Source of the DNA: Agrobacterium fabrum str. C58
Lineage (GTDB): Bacteria; Pseudomonadota; Alphaproteobacteria; Rhizobiales; Rhizobiaceae
Reading direction: 5' to 3'
DNA: 64,000 bases
NCBI RefSeq assembly: GCF_000092025.1
Contig: NC_003063.2
Location: forward strand, 1,369,501 to 1,433,500
In this document: piece by piece, positions 28,200 through 36,423 of the stretch
Position numbering within the stretch: the first letter of the stretch is position 1
How the letters are laid out: each line of letters begins with the position of its first letter
Position numbers and translations under genes: made by a program
The notes under the pieces: generated by a model
The model's database searches: none
What the model was told of the DNA's origin: nothing
Seen by the model: the letters and a program-made list of their open reading frames with translations, nothing else

Positions 28200-28219
28200 C
28201 AGGGGGAAATTTCCCCCTG
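28200..28219. repeat. 20-base perfect palindrome downstream of the ABM gene
   Basis: CAGGGGGAAATTTCCCCCTG reads the same on both strands. As RNA it can form a short GC-rich hairpin with an AU loop, which could end the ABM transcript; as DNA it could be a dimer-binding site for the operon that starts at 28435. No T-run follows. Confidence 0.6.
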
Positions 28220-28434
28220 TCGGTGGCCAAAACGGTTCATCCTTTTCTCCGCTGAGGAGATATGAATCAATTGAGCAGCGGCAGTGGTCATCCAGCCACC
28301 GTCACAACGCCGAAAACCGTGGTCCATTAAAACTTCGTTTGACCCCATCATATTGGCTATCGTGTACCCAGGTAGGCAGCCACGCATCGTTTGAATGGCG
28401 ATTGCGGAGGGCTCTCTGAAATACCGAGTGTGCC

Positions 28435-28878
28435 ATGGACCTGCCGAAGATAAAGACGCTGATCGATTTCGTTGGACGGACGAACGTCACGGAGCTGACG
28501 GTTACGGAAAAAAAAGTGACGGTCCGGATTTTCCGAACCGTTGGGCAGTCGGCGACTATTGCCGAGACGAATTCGACCGAAGGTGAGGTTGCCGGGCCGG
28601 CTTCTTCCGCAGATGTTTCAACTTCCGTCGTGAGCGCGGGTTCGACCTTCACCGTTAAGGCGCCGGTTTTTGGTGTCTTGCATCGTTCCCCGACGCCCGG
28701 TCAGAAACCGTTCGTGAATGTCGGCGATCGTGTCGAAGAGGGGCAGACCCTCTTCATCATCGAGGCGATGAAGGTCTTCAACACCATTGCCGCGCCGCAT
28801 GCGGGCCGAATTGCATATCTTACTGAGGTCGATGGCGGCGAGGTCGAGACGGGCGATGTGCTGGCGGAGATCGCGTGA
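28435..28878 (+). CDS. Biotin carboxyl carrier protein (AccB-like)
   Basis: 147 aa. It has the AccB layout: an N-terminal helical part (LPKIKTLIDFVGRTNVTELT), a Ser/Ala-rich linker, and a biotinyl domain from about residue 72 (VKAPVFGVLHRSPTPGQKPF). The biotin-accepting lysine is K113 in EAMKV. It would carry carboxybiotin between the carboxylase and a carboxyltransferase. Its stop overlaps the next start (TGATG). Because it sits with Pxp-like proteins, it is probably not the housekeeping acetyl-CoA carboxylase subunit. Confidence 0.9.
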   Translation: MDLPKIKTLIDFVGRTNVTELTVTEKKVTVRIFRTVGQSATIAETNSTEGEVAGPASSADVSTSVVSAGSTFTVKAPVFGVLHRSPTPGQKPFVNVGDRVEEGQTLFIIEAMKVFNTIAAPHAGRIAYLTEVDGGEVETGDVLAEIA

Positions 28879-30269
28879 TGGTGGAGGTCTTCAAAGATAC
28901 GACACCTGCCGAAAGGCGCTTCGATACGGTTCTCATTGCCAACAGGGGTGAAATAGCAGCGAGAATCCAGCGGGCCTGCCATGAACTCGGGCTAAAAACC
29001 GTTGCAATATGCTCCGAGGCGGACAGGGGCGCATCCTATGTCCAGACTGCCGATAGTTTTCTTTGTATCGGCCCTTCCGCTGCGGGCAAAAGTTATCTCA
29101 ACAAGGATGCCATCCTGCTCGCGGCGCGGTTGACATCTTCAGGAGCGATCCATCCCGGTTACGGGTTTCTATCAGAAAATACCGCCTTTTCGGACGCCGT
29201 CGAAAAAGCCGGCCTTGTTTTCATCGGACCGGGCGCATCGTCGATTGCGACGATGGGCGACAAGATCGCTGCTAAACGGGCGATGATTGCTGCTGCTGTG
29301 CCGTGTGTTCCCGGCCCTGATACGGCATTGCCGGATGATCCGGCTGCCGTCGAAAGCATTGCGCAGGAAATCGGTTATCCTGTCATCGTCAAGGCTGCCG
29401 GTGGCGGCGGCGGGCGGGGTATGCGGGTTGTGCCGGATGCCGGATCTCTGCATGAGGCGATTCCCACGACACGCGAGGAAGCCCGTCAGGCTTTCGGCTC
29501 GCCGGCGCTCTACATGGAGAAATTCCTTCAGCATCCCCGGCACATTGAAATACAGGTGCTGTGCGACACCCACGGACATGCCGTTTGGCTGGGACATCGC
29601 GACTGCTCCATGCAGCGTCGCCACCAGAAGGTGGTGGAAGAAGCGCCCGCGCCCGGCATTTCGCCTGACGTGATCCGGTCCGTCGGACAAGCCTGCGTCG
29701 AGGCCTGCCAGCAGATCGGTTATCGTGGAGTCGGAACGTTTGAATTCCTCTACGAGAACGGGGCCTTCTATTTCATCGAGATGAACACGCGTCTGCAGGT
29801 CGAGCATCCCGTCACCGAAATGACCAGCGGGATCGATATCGTCCAGGCGCAGATCAGGGCGGCACAGGGGGAGGAACTGGTTCTACGCCAGCAGGATGTA
29901 AAATGCGAAGGCCACGCCTTCGAGTGCCGCATCAACGCGGAAGATCCGCAGACGTTTCTGCCTTCCGCCGGGGTCGTGACGGGTCTTGCCTGGCCGCAGG
30001 GGCAAGGTATTCGTGTCGATACCCATATTCATGGGGGTTACAGGGTTTCTCCCTATTACGATTCCCTTGTCGCCAAGCTCATCGTCCATGCGCCAACCCG
30101 CAGCGAGGCGATGGCGAAGATGCGCGAGGCACTTGCCGGGACATCGATTGAAGGCATTTCGACCAATCTGCCGTTCCTGCGCGCGCTGTTTGAGGACGAC
30201 GCTTTCGTGTGTGGTGAAACGGACATTCATTATCTGGAGAAATGGCTCAAGCAACGGAGAGTGGCATGA
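28878..30269 (+). CDS. Biotin carboxylase subunit (AccC-like)
   Basis: 463 aa, the usual biotin carboxylase length. The order is a PreATP-grasp domain (FDTVLIANRGEIAARIQRAC), the ATP-grasp domain with the glycine loop KAAGGGGGRGMRVV, the catalytic region FIEMNTRLQVEHPVTEM, and the C-terminal domain (FECRINAEDPQTFLPSAG). It uses ATP and bicarbonate to carboxylate biotin on the carrier protein. ATG 28878 overlaps the carrier-protein stop, and the stop overlaps the next start. Placed in one operon with AHS1/AHS2-type (PxpB/PxpC) proteins, it recalls the split parts of urea carboxylase. Confidence 0.93.
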   Translation: MVEVFKDTTPAERRFDTVLIANRGEIAARIQRACHELGLKTVAICSEADRGASYVQTADSFLCIGPSAAGKSYLNKDAILLAARLTSSGAIHPGYGFLSENTAFSDAVEKAGLVFIGPGASSIATMGDKIAAKRAMIAAAVPCVPGPDTALPDDPAAVESIAQEIGYPVIVKAAGGGGGRGMRVVPDAGSLHEAIPTTREEARQAFGSPALYMEKFLQHPRHIEIQVLCDTHGHAVWLGHRDCSMQRRHQKVVEEAPAPGISPDVIRSVGQACVEACQQIGYRGVGTFEFLYENGAFYFIEMNTRLQVEHPVTEMTSGIDIVQAQIRAAQGEELVLRQQDVKCEGHAFECRINAEDPQTFLPSAGVVTGLAWPQGQGIRVDTHIHGGYRVSPYYDSLVAKLIVHAPTRSEAMAKMREALAGTSIEGISTNLPFLRALFEDDAFVCGETDIHYLEKWLKQRRVA

Positions 30270-30694
30270 GTACGCTCGACCTCACCGACACCGCCACCAT
30301 CGCGGCCCTGACCGAAGCCCTGACGGCGGCGGGTGTGGACGGAATTGAAATCTCAACGCCCAAGGGTCATTTGCGCCTCCTCGTTGCCACCGGCAACAGT
30401 GCACAGGCCGTTTCGGTGGTGAAAACCTCACCAGTTGAAACCGCTGCGGTACCAGTGATTGTCAAAGCCCCGATGGCTGGCCGTTTCTGTTCTTCTCACC
30501 CCTCCGCACCGGTCGAGACTGACAGCCTCCCGCGCTCGACCGGCAGTGCCGATGTTCTCGGCTTCATCCGCGTCGGCTTGGTTCTGCTTCCCGTATCCGC
30601 CGGTTGCCTGGGCGTCGTGAAGAGACGGCTTGCAGAGCCGGATGCGTTGGTCGGGTTCGGCGATCCCCTGTTCGAAATCGAGCCTCAATCATGA
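30266..30694 (+). CDS. Degenerate biotinyl/lipoyl-domain protein lacking the biotin lysine
   Basis: 142 aa. It has the AccB arrangement: an N-terminal part (TIAALTEALTAAGVDGIEIS, KGHLRLLVATG), a linker, then VPVIVKAPMAGRFCSSHPSA and GCLGVVKRRLAEPDALVGFG, which follow the biotinyl domain. Where carriers have EAMK(L/V), this protein reads RVGL, so there is no lysine to biotinylate. Start and stop overlap the neighbours (ATGA on both sides), which argues for a real, translated gene rather than decay. It may be a structural scaffold for the complex. Role unknown. Confidence 0.72.
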   Translation: MSTLDLTDTATIAALTEALTAAGVDGIEISTPKGHLRLLVATGNSAQAVSVVKTSPVETAAVPVIVKAPMAGRFCSSHPSAPVETDSLPRSTGSADVLGFIRVGLVLLPVSAGCLGVVKRRLAEPDALVGFGDPLFEIEPQS

Positions 30695-31398
30695 TTGCTA
30701 CGCCGAATATTCTTGCGCCGCTGCATGACATCCTGCCTCTTACCAAGGGCGAGGCACGGATTTCCTTCATCGGCTCCCGTTCCTTCCTGCTCGAAGCGCC
30801 CGGCGAATTCGATCTGCCCGCGCAGCGCTGGATCTGGGCCTTGTCGCAATCGGTCAGTAACTGGCCGGATGTTGCGGAAATCATCCCCGGCATGACCAAT
30901 CTTCTGACTATCTTCAAGGAAACACCCGATGACCCCGACAGTGTCGTCGGGCGGCTGCGGGACGCATGGAACAGTGCCCAGAGCCTTGATCTGACTGGAA
31001 AAACCATCGAAATCCCCGTGCATTATGGTGGCGAATACGCAACCGATCTTGCTGCCATCTGCGATTTTTCCGGGTTAAGTGACCGCGAGGTGGTGCGTCT
31101 CCATCATGAGGCGACCTATCGTGTCTTCGCATTGGGCAGTGCGCCCGGTTTCGGTTATCTGCACGGTCTTGATCCCCGTATTTACATGCCCAGAAAAACC
31201 GTGCCGTCCATCAGGATGGAAAAGGGCTGCGTGACCATTGGCGGCATGCAGACCGGTGTGGCCATGCTGACGGGTCCGAATGGCTGGAACTCCATCGGTT
31301 ATGCCGATCTGCAGATGTTCGATCCGGAATCGTCGGTGCCTGCCCTGATGGCGCCCGGCGATATCGTGCGGTTCGTGCCGGCGAGGATCGAGCTATGA
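30691..31398 (+). CDS. PxpB-like protein (AHS1/KipI family)
   Basis: 235 aa. The family core YRVFALGSAPGFGYLHGLDP and IPVHYGGEYATDLAAICDF identify an AHS1/KipI protein, the same fold as part of the urea-carboxylase carboxyltransferase domain and of 5-oxoprolinase subunit B. At the usual GGSQTGIYP-SPGGW-IGRT region it reads GGMQTGVAM-GPNGW-IGYA, so it departs from the classical PxpB at a conserved site. Overlaps both neighbours by four bases. It probably forms a complex with the next protein; substrate unknown. Confidence 0.85.
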   Translation: MIATPNILAPLHDILPLTKGEARISFIGSRSFLLEAPGEFDLPAQRWIWALSQSVSNWPDVAEIIPGMTNLLTIFKETPDDPDSVVGRLRDAWNSAQSLDLTGKTIEIPVHYGGEYATDLAAICDFSGLSDREVVRLHHEATYRVFALGSAPGFGYLHGLDPRIYMPRKTVPSIRMEKGCVTIGGMQTGVAMLTGPNGWNSIGYADLQMFDPESSVPALMAPGDIVRFVPARIEL

Positions 31399-32390
31399 TC
31401 GAGATCATCGAAACAGGTCCTTTTAACACGGTGCAGGACCTCGGACGCCCGGGTTATCGCGACGTCGGTGTTTCCGCGGGCGGGGCCATGGACCCGCTGG
31501 CCGTCAAAATCGGCAATATCCTTCTCGGCAATTTCGACGATGCGGCCGTCATTGAGGTCCAGACCTTTCCGTTCAAAATGCGATTTGAAGCCCGTGCGGC
31601 CTTTGCGGTCACGGGGGCAGATGGTCAAATGTTGCTGGATGGCAGGGAGCTGCTTCCATGGTGTACCCATGTAGCCGCCGAAGGCCAGGTTCTGGAACTG
31701 AAGCAGCCACCACAATTTGCCCGTGCCTATATTTCTCTTACAGGCGGTGTGGATGTACCGGTGCTGATGGGGTCGCGGAGCACGGCGCTGCGCGGCGGGT
31801 TCGGCGGCAATGCCGGGCGGCCCCTTGCCAGGGGCGACAGGCTGAAGATCGGCACGGTCGCGGATGCACTACCGCTGCCGGCAAGCGGTATTGCCGTTAT
31901 CGAACCTGCCACTGCTTTGCGTGACGTGTTCGCGCCGCCAATTGAAGGCATCTTGCAGATCCGCGCCATACCGGCCGGCGAACATGGGCTGTTCGCGTCC
32001 GATGGCGAGGCTTTCTGGAGCCAGACATGGCGCATCTCATCCCGCAGCGACCGCACCGGCTATCGTCTGTCCGGCGAACCGATCAAGCCGACGGAGACAA
32101 TCGAAATGCGCTCCCATGGGGTCGTTCCGGGTGTGGTTCAGGTGCCGCCGGGGGGAGAGCCGATCATCCAGATGAGTGACGCCAACACGGCGGGGGGATA
32201 TCCCAAGGTTGCCGGCGTGATCGAATGCGATCTGTGGCGCCTTGGGCAGGCGCGGATCGGCAGCCGGTTGCAATTCGTGCGCTCGACCCATGCTGAAGCG
32301 CGGGTCGTGGAACAGGCGGTTGCCAGCTATCTCGAGGATATCAGGCAGACTTCACACATGGTCAAGCGGGCGCTGAAGGCAATGGCCTGA
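31395..32390 (+). CDS. PxpC-like protein (AHS2/KipA family, biotin-dependent carboxyltransferase-like)
   Basis: 331 aa, the full AHS2 length. It opens TGPFNTVQDLGRPGYRDVGV and has GGAMDPLAVKIGNILLGN, the PxpC/KipA hallmark, with a later EPIIQMSDANTAGGYPKVAG. In 5-oxoprolinase PxpC that last site normally reads DRQTTGGYP; here it is DANTAGGYP. Partner of the PxpB-like protein. Together they match the two halves of the carboxyltransferase domain of urea carboxylase, so coupling to the carboxylase genes upstream is plausible. Confidence 0.87.
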   Translation: MIEIIETGPFNTVQDLGRPGYRDVGVSAGGAMDPLAVKIGNILLGNFDDAAVIEVQTFPFKMRFEARAAFAVTGADGQMLLDGRELLPWCTHVAAEGQVLELKQPPQFARAYISLTGGVDVPVLMGSRSTALRGGFGGNAGRPLARGDRLKIGTVADALPLPASGIAVIEPATALRDVFAPPIEGILQIRAIPAGEHGLFASDGEAFWSQTWRISSRSDRTGYRLSGEPIKPTETIEMRSHGVVPGVVQVPPGGEPIIQMSDANTAGGYPKVAGVIECDLWRLGQARIGSRLQFVRSTHAEARVVEQAVASYLEDIRQTSHMVKRALKAMA

Positions 32391-32420
32391 CGGCAGGTGA
32401 ACGGATCGAAGGAGAATGCG

Positions 32421-33188
32421 ATGAAGATCGATCTGAATTCCGATATGGGCGAAGGTTTCGGTCCTTATCGGCTGTGCGATGACGAGGCGATGATGAAGAT
32501 CGTATCGTCTGCCAACATTGCCTGTGGTTTTCACGGCGGCGACCCCGACACGATGGCCCGGATGGTGCGTCTGGCGAAAGCGAATGGTGTCGGCATCGGC
32601 GCCCATCCGGGGCTGCCGGACCGCGCCGGTTTCGGACGACGGGAAATACCGTTCCAACCCGACGAGCTGCGTCAGCAGATGCTTTACCAGCTCGGTGCGC
32701 TGATGGCGATTGCCGGAGCCGAGGGGATGAAGGTCGGCCATTTCAGCTTTCACGCGGCGATGGGCAATATGGTCAATCGTGATCCCGTACTGGCGGATCT
32801 GATGATGAATGCCATTGCCACCGTCGATCCGCGGCTCGTGGTGTTCGTGACGCCAGAAAGTGAAATAGAAAGGGCGGCGAAACGCGCGGGCCTCAAGACA
32901 CTGGCGCTGTTTCTGGCAGACCGTGCCTATGACGCCGAAGGCAGGCTCGTGGCGCGGGGACTGCCCGGCGCATTGGTCAAGGACGAGACGTCGGTGCGCG
33001 CGCGGGTTCGACGGTTCCTGACACATGGTCAGGTCGAGGCCATCGATGGCACGATCATCGCCATGCCCGCTCACTCTATCCTCGTCCACAGCGATACGCC
33101 CGGTTCTCTGGAACTTGCACGCATCATCCGCAGTGAAATCGAGGCTTCCGGCGCCACTCTGGCGCCTGCGGCCGAACACGCGGCCTGA
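32421..33188 (+). CDS. PxpA-like protein (LamB/YcsF family)
   Basis: 255 aa. It opens MKIDLNSDMGEGFG and has SSANIACGFHGGDPDTMAR and GVGIGAHPGLPDRAGFGRR, the YcsF family signature with metal-binding His/Asp positions. The normally invariant VKPHGALYN becomes GHFSFHAAMGN (KPHG to SFHA), and the late VHGD becomes VHSD. In the ATP-dependent 5-oxoprolinase PxpABC this subunit completes the lactam-opening enzyme. The motif changes suggest a different substrate or a divergent branch. Start 32421 has AGGAG seven bases ahead; GTG 32397 is unlikely. Confidence 0.85.
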   Translation: MKIDLNSDMGEGFGPYRLCDDEAMMKIVSSANIACGFHGGDPDTMARMVRLAKANGVGIGAHPGLPDRAGFGRREIPFQPDELRQQMLYQLGALMAIAGAEGMKVGHFSFHAAMGNMVNRDPVLADLMMNAIATVDPRLVVFVTPESEIERAAKRAGLKTLALFLADRAYDAEGRLVARGLPGALVKDETSVRARVRRFLTHGQVEAIDGTIIAMPAHSILVHSDTPGSLELARIIRSEIEASGATLAPAAEHAA

Positions 33189-33233
33189 GCCGGTCGCTGT
33201 TTGTTGTTTCCATCTCATCGAAAGATTACCCAG

Positions 33234-34439
33234 ATGCCTTCCACCGCTGATCGCCTGAAAAATGTTTCCATCTCCGCTTCCGCCGCCATGACCCAGCGTG
33301 CCAGGGAACTGGCCGCGAAGGGGATCAAGGTCGTGAGCCTTTCCTCCGGTGAGCCGGATTTTCCAACCCCCGCCCATGCCATCGAAGCCGCGCATGCCGC
33401 GGCACTTAATGGTGAAACGAAATATCCGCCGATGGATGGAACGGTGGCGATGAAGGCCGCGATCAGCCGGAAATTCAAGCGCGACAACAACCTGACATAT
33501 GATGCCAGCCAGATCGTCGTCTCCGCCGGCGGCAAGCAGGTGATCTTCAATGCCATGCTGGCCACCTGCAATCCGGGTGATGAGGTGGTCATCCCTGCGC
33601 CCTCATGGGTCAGTTATGCCGATATCGTCAAATTTGCCGGTGGCGTTCCAGTGCCGGTGCCCTGCTTCGAACAGGCTGGTTTCAAGTTGCGTGCGGAAGA
33701 TCTCGAAGCGGCGATCACGCCGCGCACCAAATGGCTTTTCCTGAACTTCCCCAGCAATCCGACCGGTGCAGCCTGCTCGCGAAAAGAGATGGCGGCGATT
33801 GCCGAGGTTATGCTGCGTCATCCCCATGTGTGGATATTGACCGACGATATCTATGAACATCTCGTTTATGACGGGTTCGAATTCGGCACGATCGCTGATG
33901 TCGAACCGCGGCTTTACGACCGCGTGCTGACCATGAACGGCGTGTCCAAAGCCTATGCCATGACGGGCTGGCGGCTTGGTTATTGCGCCAGTGGCTCGAA
34001 GGAACTCATTACGGCCATCAGCAATGTCAACGGCCAGAATGGCGGCGGCATCACCACCGTCACACAGGCTGCAGCCATTGCCGCACTGGATGGCCCCCAG
34101 GACCTGCTGAAGGAAAGAGCCGCCATCTATCGCGAACGGCGTGACTTCGTTCTTGGCCAGCTGGCCGAGATCGACGGCCTGCGTTGCCACAAGCCGGAGG
34201 GCGCCTTCTACATCTATCCGAATATTTCCGGCCTCATTGGCAAAACCACCAAGGGCGGACGCAAGATAGAAAGCGACGTCGATTTCGTCATGGCGCTGGT
34301 GGATGAGCATCACGTCGCCACGGTGCAGGGTGCCGCTTATGGGATGAGCCCCTATTTTCGCCTTTCCTATGCCACCAGCATGGAGATGCTGGGCGAAGGA
34401 TGCGCGCGGATCGCTCAGTTTTGCCGGGACATACGCTGA
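33234..34439 (+). CDS. Aspartate-type aminotransferase, class I, PLP-dependent
   Basis: 401 aa. Marks are SLSSGEPDFPTPAHAIEAAH near the start, LNFPSNPTGAACS, the PLP lysine in NGVSKAYAMTGWRLGY with the arginine that binds the substrate carboxylate (GWRLGY), and YFRLSYATS near the end. This is the AatA-like (Rhizobium-type) aspartate or prephenate aminotransferase branch. It starts 46 bases after the PxpA-like stop on the same strand. If the Pxp-like proteins free an amino acid such as glutamate, this enzyme would pass its amino group on; that link is inference. Confidence 0.92.
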   Translation: MPSTADRLKNVSISASAAMTQRARELAAKGIKVVSLSSGEPDFPTPAHAIEAAHAAALNGETKYPPMDGTVAMKAAISRKFKRDNNLTYDASQIVVSAGGKQVIFNAMLATCNPGDEVVIPAPSWVSYADIVKFAGGVPVPVPCFEQAGFKLRAEDLEAAITPRTKWLFLNFPSNPTGAACSRKEMAAIAEVMLRHPHVWILTDDIYEHLVYDGFEFGTIADVEPRLYDRVLTMNGVSKAYAMTGWRLGYCASGSKELITAISNVNGQNGGGITTVTQAAAIAALDGPQDLLKERAAIYRERRDFVLGQLAEIDGLRCHKPEGAFYIYPNISGLIGKTTKGGRKIESDVDFVMALVDEHHVATVQGAAYGMSPYFRLSYATSMEMLGEGCARIAQFCRDIR

Positions 34440-34448
34440 CTGATGCAA

Positions 34449-34487
34449 CACATTTCCCGGTCCGCTGTGGCCAGACCGGGAGATGTG
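34449..34487. terminator. Bidirectional hairpin between convergent genes
   Basis: A 14-base arm CACATTTCCCGGTC pairs with GACCGGGAGATGTG across an 11-base loop, with one U-G wobble on the plus-strand RNA. It lies in the 58-base gap between the aminotransferase stop and the LysR stop, so it can end transcripts from both sides. Confidence 0.7.
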
Positions 34488-34497
34488 ATGTCATTCC

Positions 34498-35403
34498 CTA
34501 AAGTTTCAGCTTCTCTGTCAGTTCCACCAGAATGTCCTTCACCGCAAAAGCTGGTTCAGACAGGGAGTTCTGATCGGATGTGCAGAGGGACAATGTTTCT
34601 TCGATGCGCGGAGACAGGAGCCGGCAGACGAGCGGTTCGCCCGTTTCCGAGACGATACGGTCGGCTATCGCCTTTGGCATGATGGTGGCGCCAAGGCCGC
34701 TTGCGACGGCACGAGCCAGCGTTCTGACGATCTCGACTTCTGCAACAACCTTGAGATTGATCCGGCTGCGCGTAAATGCGGTGTCCACCGCGCGGCGCAC
34801 GAAATTGTAACTCGGCGGCAACAGCATCGGCAACCCGTCCAGTGCGCCGATGGGCACCGGTTTCAGATCCGCTTCGATCGCGAAATTGCGATGGGCGACA
34901 AGATAGAATTCTTCACTTAGGACAGGCTCAAAGCGTACGCCCTTCATCGGGCCGACGCCGTGAATCAACGCCATTTCCAGACGGCCGTTCATGATCATCT
35001 GGCTGTAGGTCTGTCCGACACTTTCCGTCAGGTGGATCAAAATGCCCGGATGCCGTTTTCGCGTCTCCGCCAGCAGATCGACGGATAATGTGGCGGCGCT
35101 GCTGAAAGGCACCAGGCCGACCGAAACACGTCCCGCAAGCGAATTGCCCGCCGCTGCCGCATCGACCTGCGCCTGTTCCATCTGCCGCAGAATGATTTGC
35201 GCATGGCGGTAAACCGCATGTCCAGCATCCGTCATCGTCACGCCCTGCTGGCTGCGAATTAGCAGTTTCTGGCCGAAATGCTCTTCGAGCGCGGCCAGCT
35301 GCTGGCTCAGCGCCGGCTGGGCAAGGTGCAGAATATCGGCCGCACGCGTGATGCTGCCGCTGTCCACGATGACGATGAAGGATTTGAGACGTCTGATATC
35401 CAT
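34498..35403 (-). CDS. LysR-family transcriptional regulator
   Basis: 301 aa. Helix-turn-helix at residues 3-60 (LKSFIVIVDSGSITRAADIL, AQPALSQQLAALEEHFGQKL), then an effector domain beginning AGRVSVGLVPFSSAATLS. This NAC/Cbl-like pattern is common in regulators of nitrogen and aromatic genes. It is divergent from the SDR/amino-acid-ABC/LigK-like operon and shares a 240-base control region with a LysR-type dyad, so it is the best candidate controller of that operon. Confidence 0.92.
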   Translation of the reverse strand: MDIRRLKSFIVIVDSGSITRAADILHLAQPALSQQLAALEEHFGQKLLIRSQQGVTMTDAGHAVYRHAQIILRQMEQAQVDAAAAGNSLAGRVSVGLVPFSSAATLSVDLLAETRKRHPGILIHLTESVGQTYSQMIMNGRLEMALIHGVGPMKGVRFEPVLSEEFYLVAHRNFAIEADLKPVPIGALDGLPMLLPPSYNFVRRAVDTAFTRSRINLKVVAEVEIVRTLARAVASGLGATIMPKAIADRIVSETGEPLVCRLLSPRIEETLSLCTSDQNSLSEPAFAVKDILVELTEKLKL

Positions 35404-35566
35404 TGCGATGATGATGATTTCGGTTGTGCTGCGGCAAATCTACAAGGTCGCCCCCGTTTTGCAATGCGAACCGGGAACCGGAATCATCCGCAAACCTGTG
35501 TGAAGCGGATTCCATCAGGCTTTTTGCCCGGAAACCATGGCGCTTCGGGCTCCATAAAAGTTGCTT

Positions 35567-35583
35567 ATTACTCCAAAAGTAAT
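35567..35583. promoter_or_regulatory. LysR-type binding site candidate upstream of the SDR operon
   Basis: ATTACT-CCAAA-AGTAAT, a perfect 6+5+6 dyad that contains a T-N11-A core, about 60 bases upstream of the SDR start and in the divergent gap shared with the LysR gene at 35403. Position and shape fit an activator site. Confidence 0.55.
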
Positions 35584-35643
35584 CGGTCTTAGGCAAGCAA
35601 ATAAAGCTTCGCTAATCTCTATGGCAACGACAAGGGGATCAGA

Positions 35644-36423
35644 ATGCCATTTTCCGATTACAAGACCGCATTGGTCACTGGCGCTTCGTCCGGTATCGGC
35701 GCTGCAGTCGTCGAGCGGCTGCGCCGCGAAAACATTGAAGTCCACGCCATCGCCCGCAGTGCCGATGCATTGAAGGAGCTGGCCGATCGGACTGGGTGTG
35801 TCGCGCATGTCATCGACGTAACCGATCGTGCTGCGATTGCCGACCTCGCAAGCCGGGTGCAGTTTGATATTCTGGTCAACAATGCCGGCGTGGATCGCCC
35901 GAAGAAATTTCTCGAGGCGGATGAAGCCGATATCGATCTTCTGGTCGACGTCAATCTGCGTGCCGTCCTCCACATCTGCCGGCTGATCGTTCCAGGCATG
36001 GTGGAGCGCGATCGCGGCCACGTCATCAATATCTCATCCATCGCCGGAAATTATAATTTCGGCGGCAATTCCACCTATCACGCCGTGAAGGCTGGCGTCG
36101 CCATGCTCTCGAACCAGCTTCGGATCGATGCATTCGGCAAGCGCGTGCGCGTGACGGAAATCTGTCCCGGCCGCGTGGCGACGGATATTTTCAGCCACGT
36201 TCACGGCAATGATCCGAGCGTGCGCGAGCGTTTCATCGACGGTTTCGAATTGCCGAAGGCGGAAGACATTGCCGATGCGATCGGTTTTGCCATTGCCGCG
36301 CCGGTTGCCGTCAATATTGGCCATATGGAAATCACCCCGACATTGCAGGTCATGGGCGGCCTTCAAACTGCCAAGCCCCAGACAGCAGCCCAGGAAGGCA
36401 CAAAGAAGGAGCAGAAGCCGTGA
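35644..36423 (+). CDS. Short-chain dehydrogenase/reductase (SDR)
   Basis: 259 aa classical SDR. The coenzyme motif is TGASSGIGAA at residues 12-21, the NNAG motif is present in DILVNNAGVD, and the catalytic Ser-Tyr-Lys set is seen as SSIAG with YHAVK (Tyr about 150). It oxidises or reduces an alcohol/ketone with NAD(P). AGGGG stands ahead of ATG 35644. The stop overlaps the GTG start of the amino-acid-type permease, so it is the first gene of a transport operon and probably modifies the imported compound. Confidence 0.9.
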   Translation: MPFSDYKTALVTGASSGIGAAVVERLRRENIEVHAIARSADALKELADRTGCVAHVIDVTDRAAIADLASRVQFDILVNNAGVDRPKKFLEADEADIDLLVDVNLRAVLHICRLIVPGMVERDRGHVINISSIAGNYNFGGNSTYHAVKAGVAMLSNQLRIDAFGKRVRVTEICPGRVATDIFSHVHGNDPSVRERFIDGFELPKAEDIADAIGFAIAAPVAVNIGHMEITPTLQVMGGLQTAKPQTAAQEGTKKEQKP

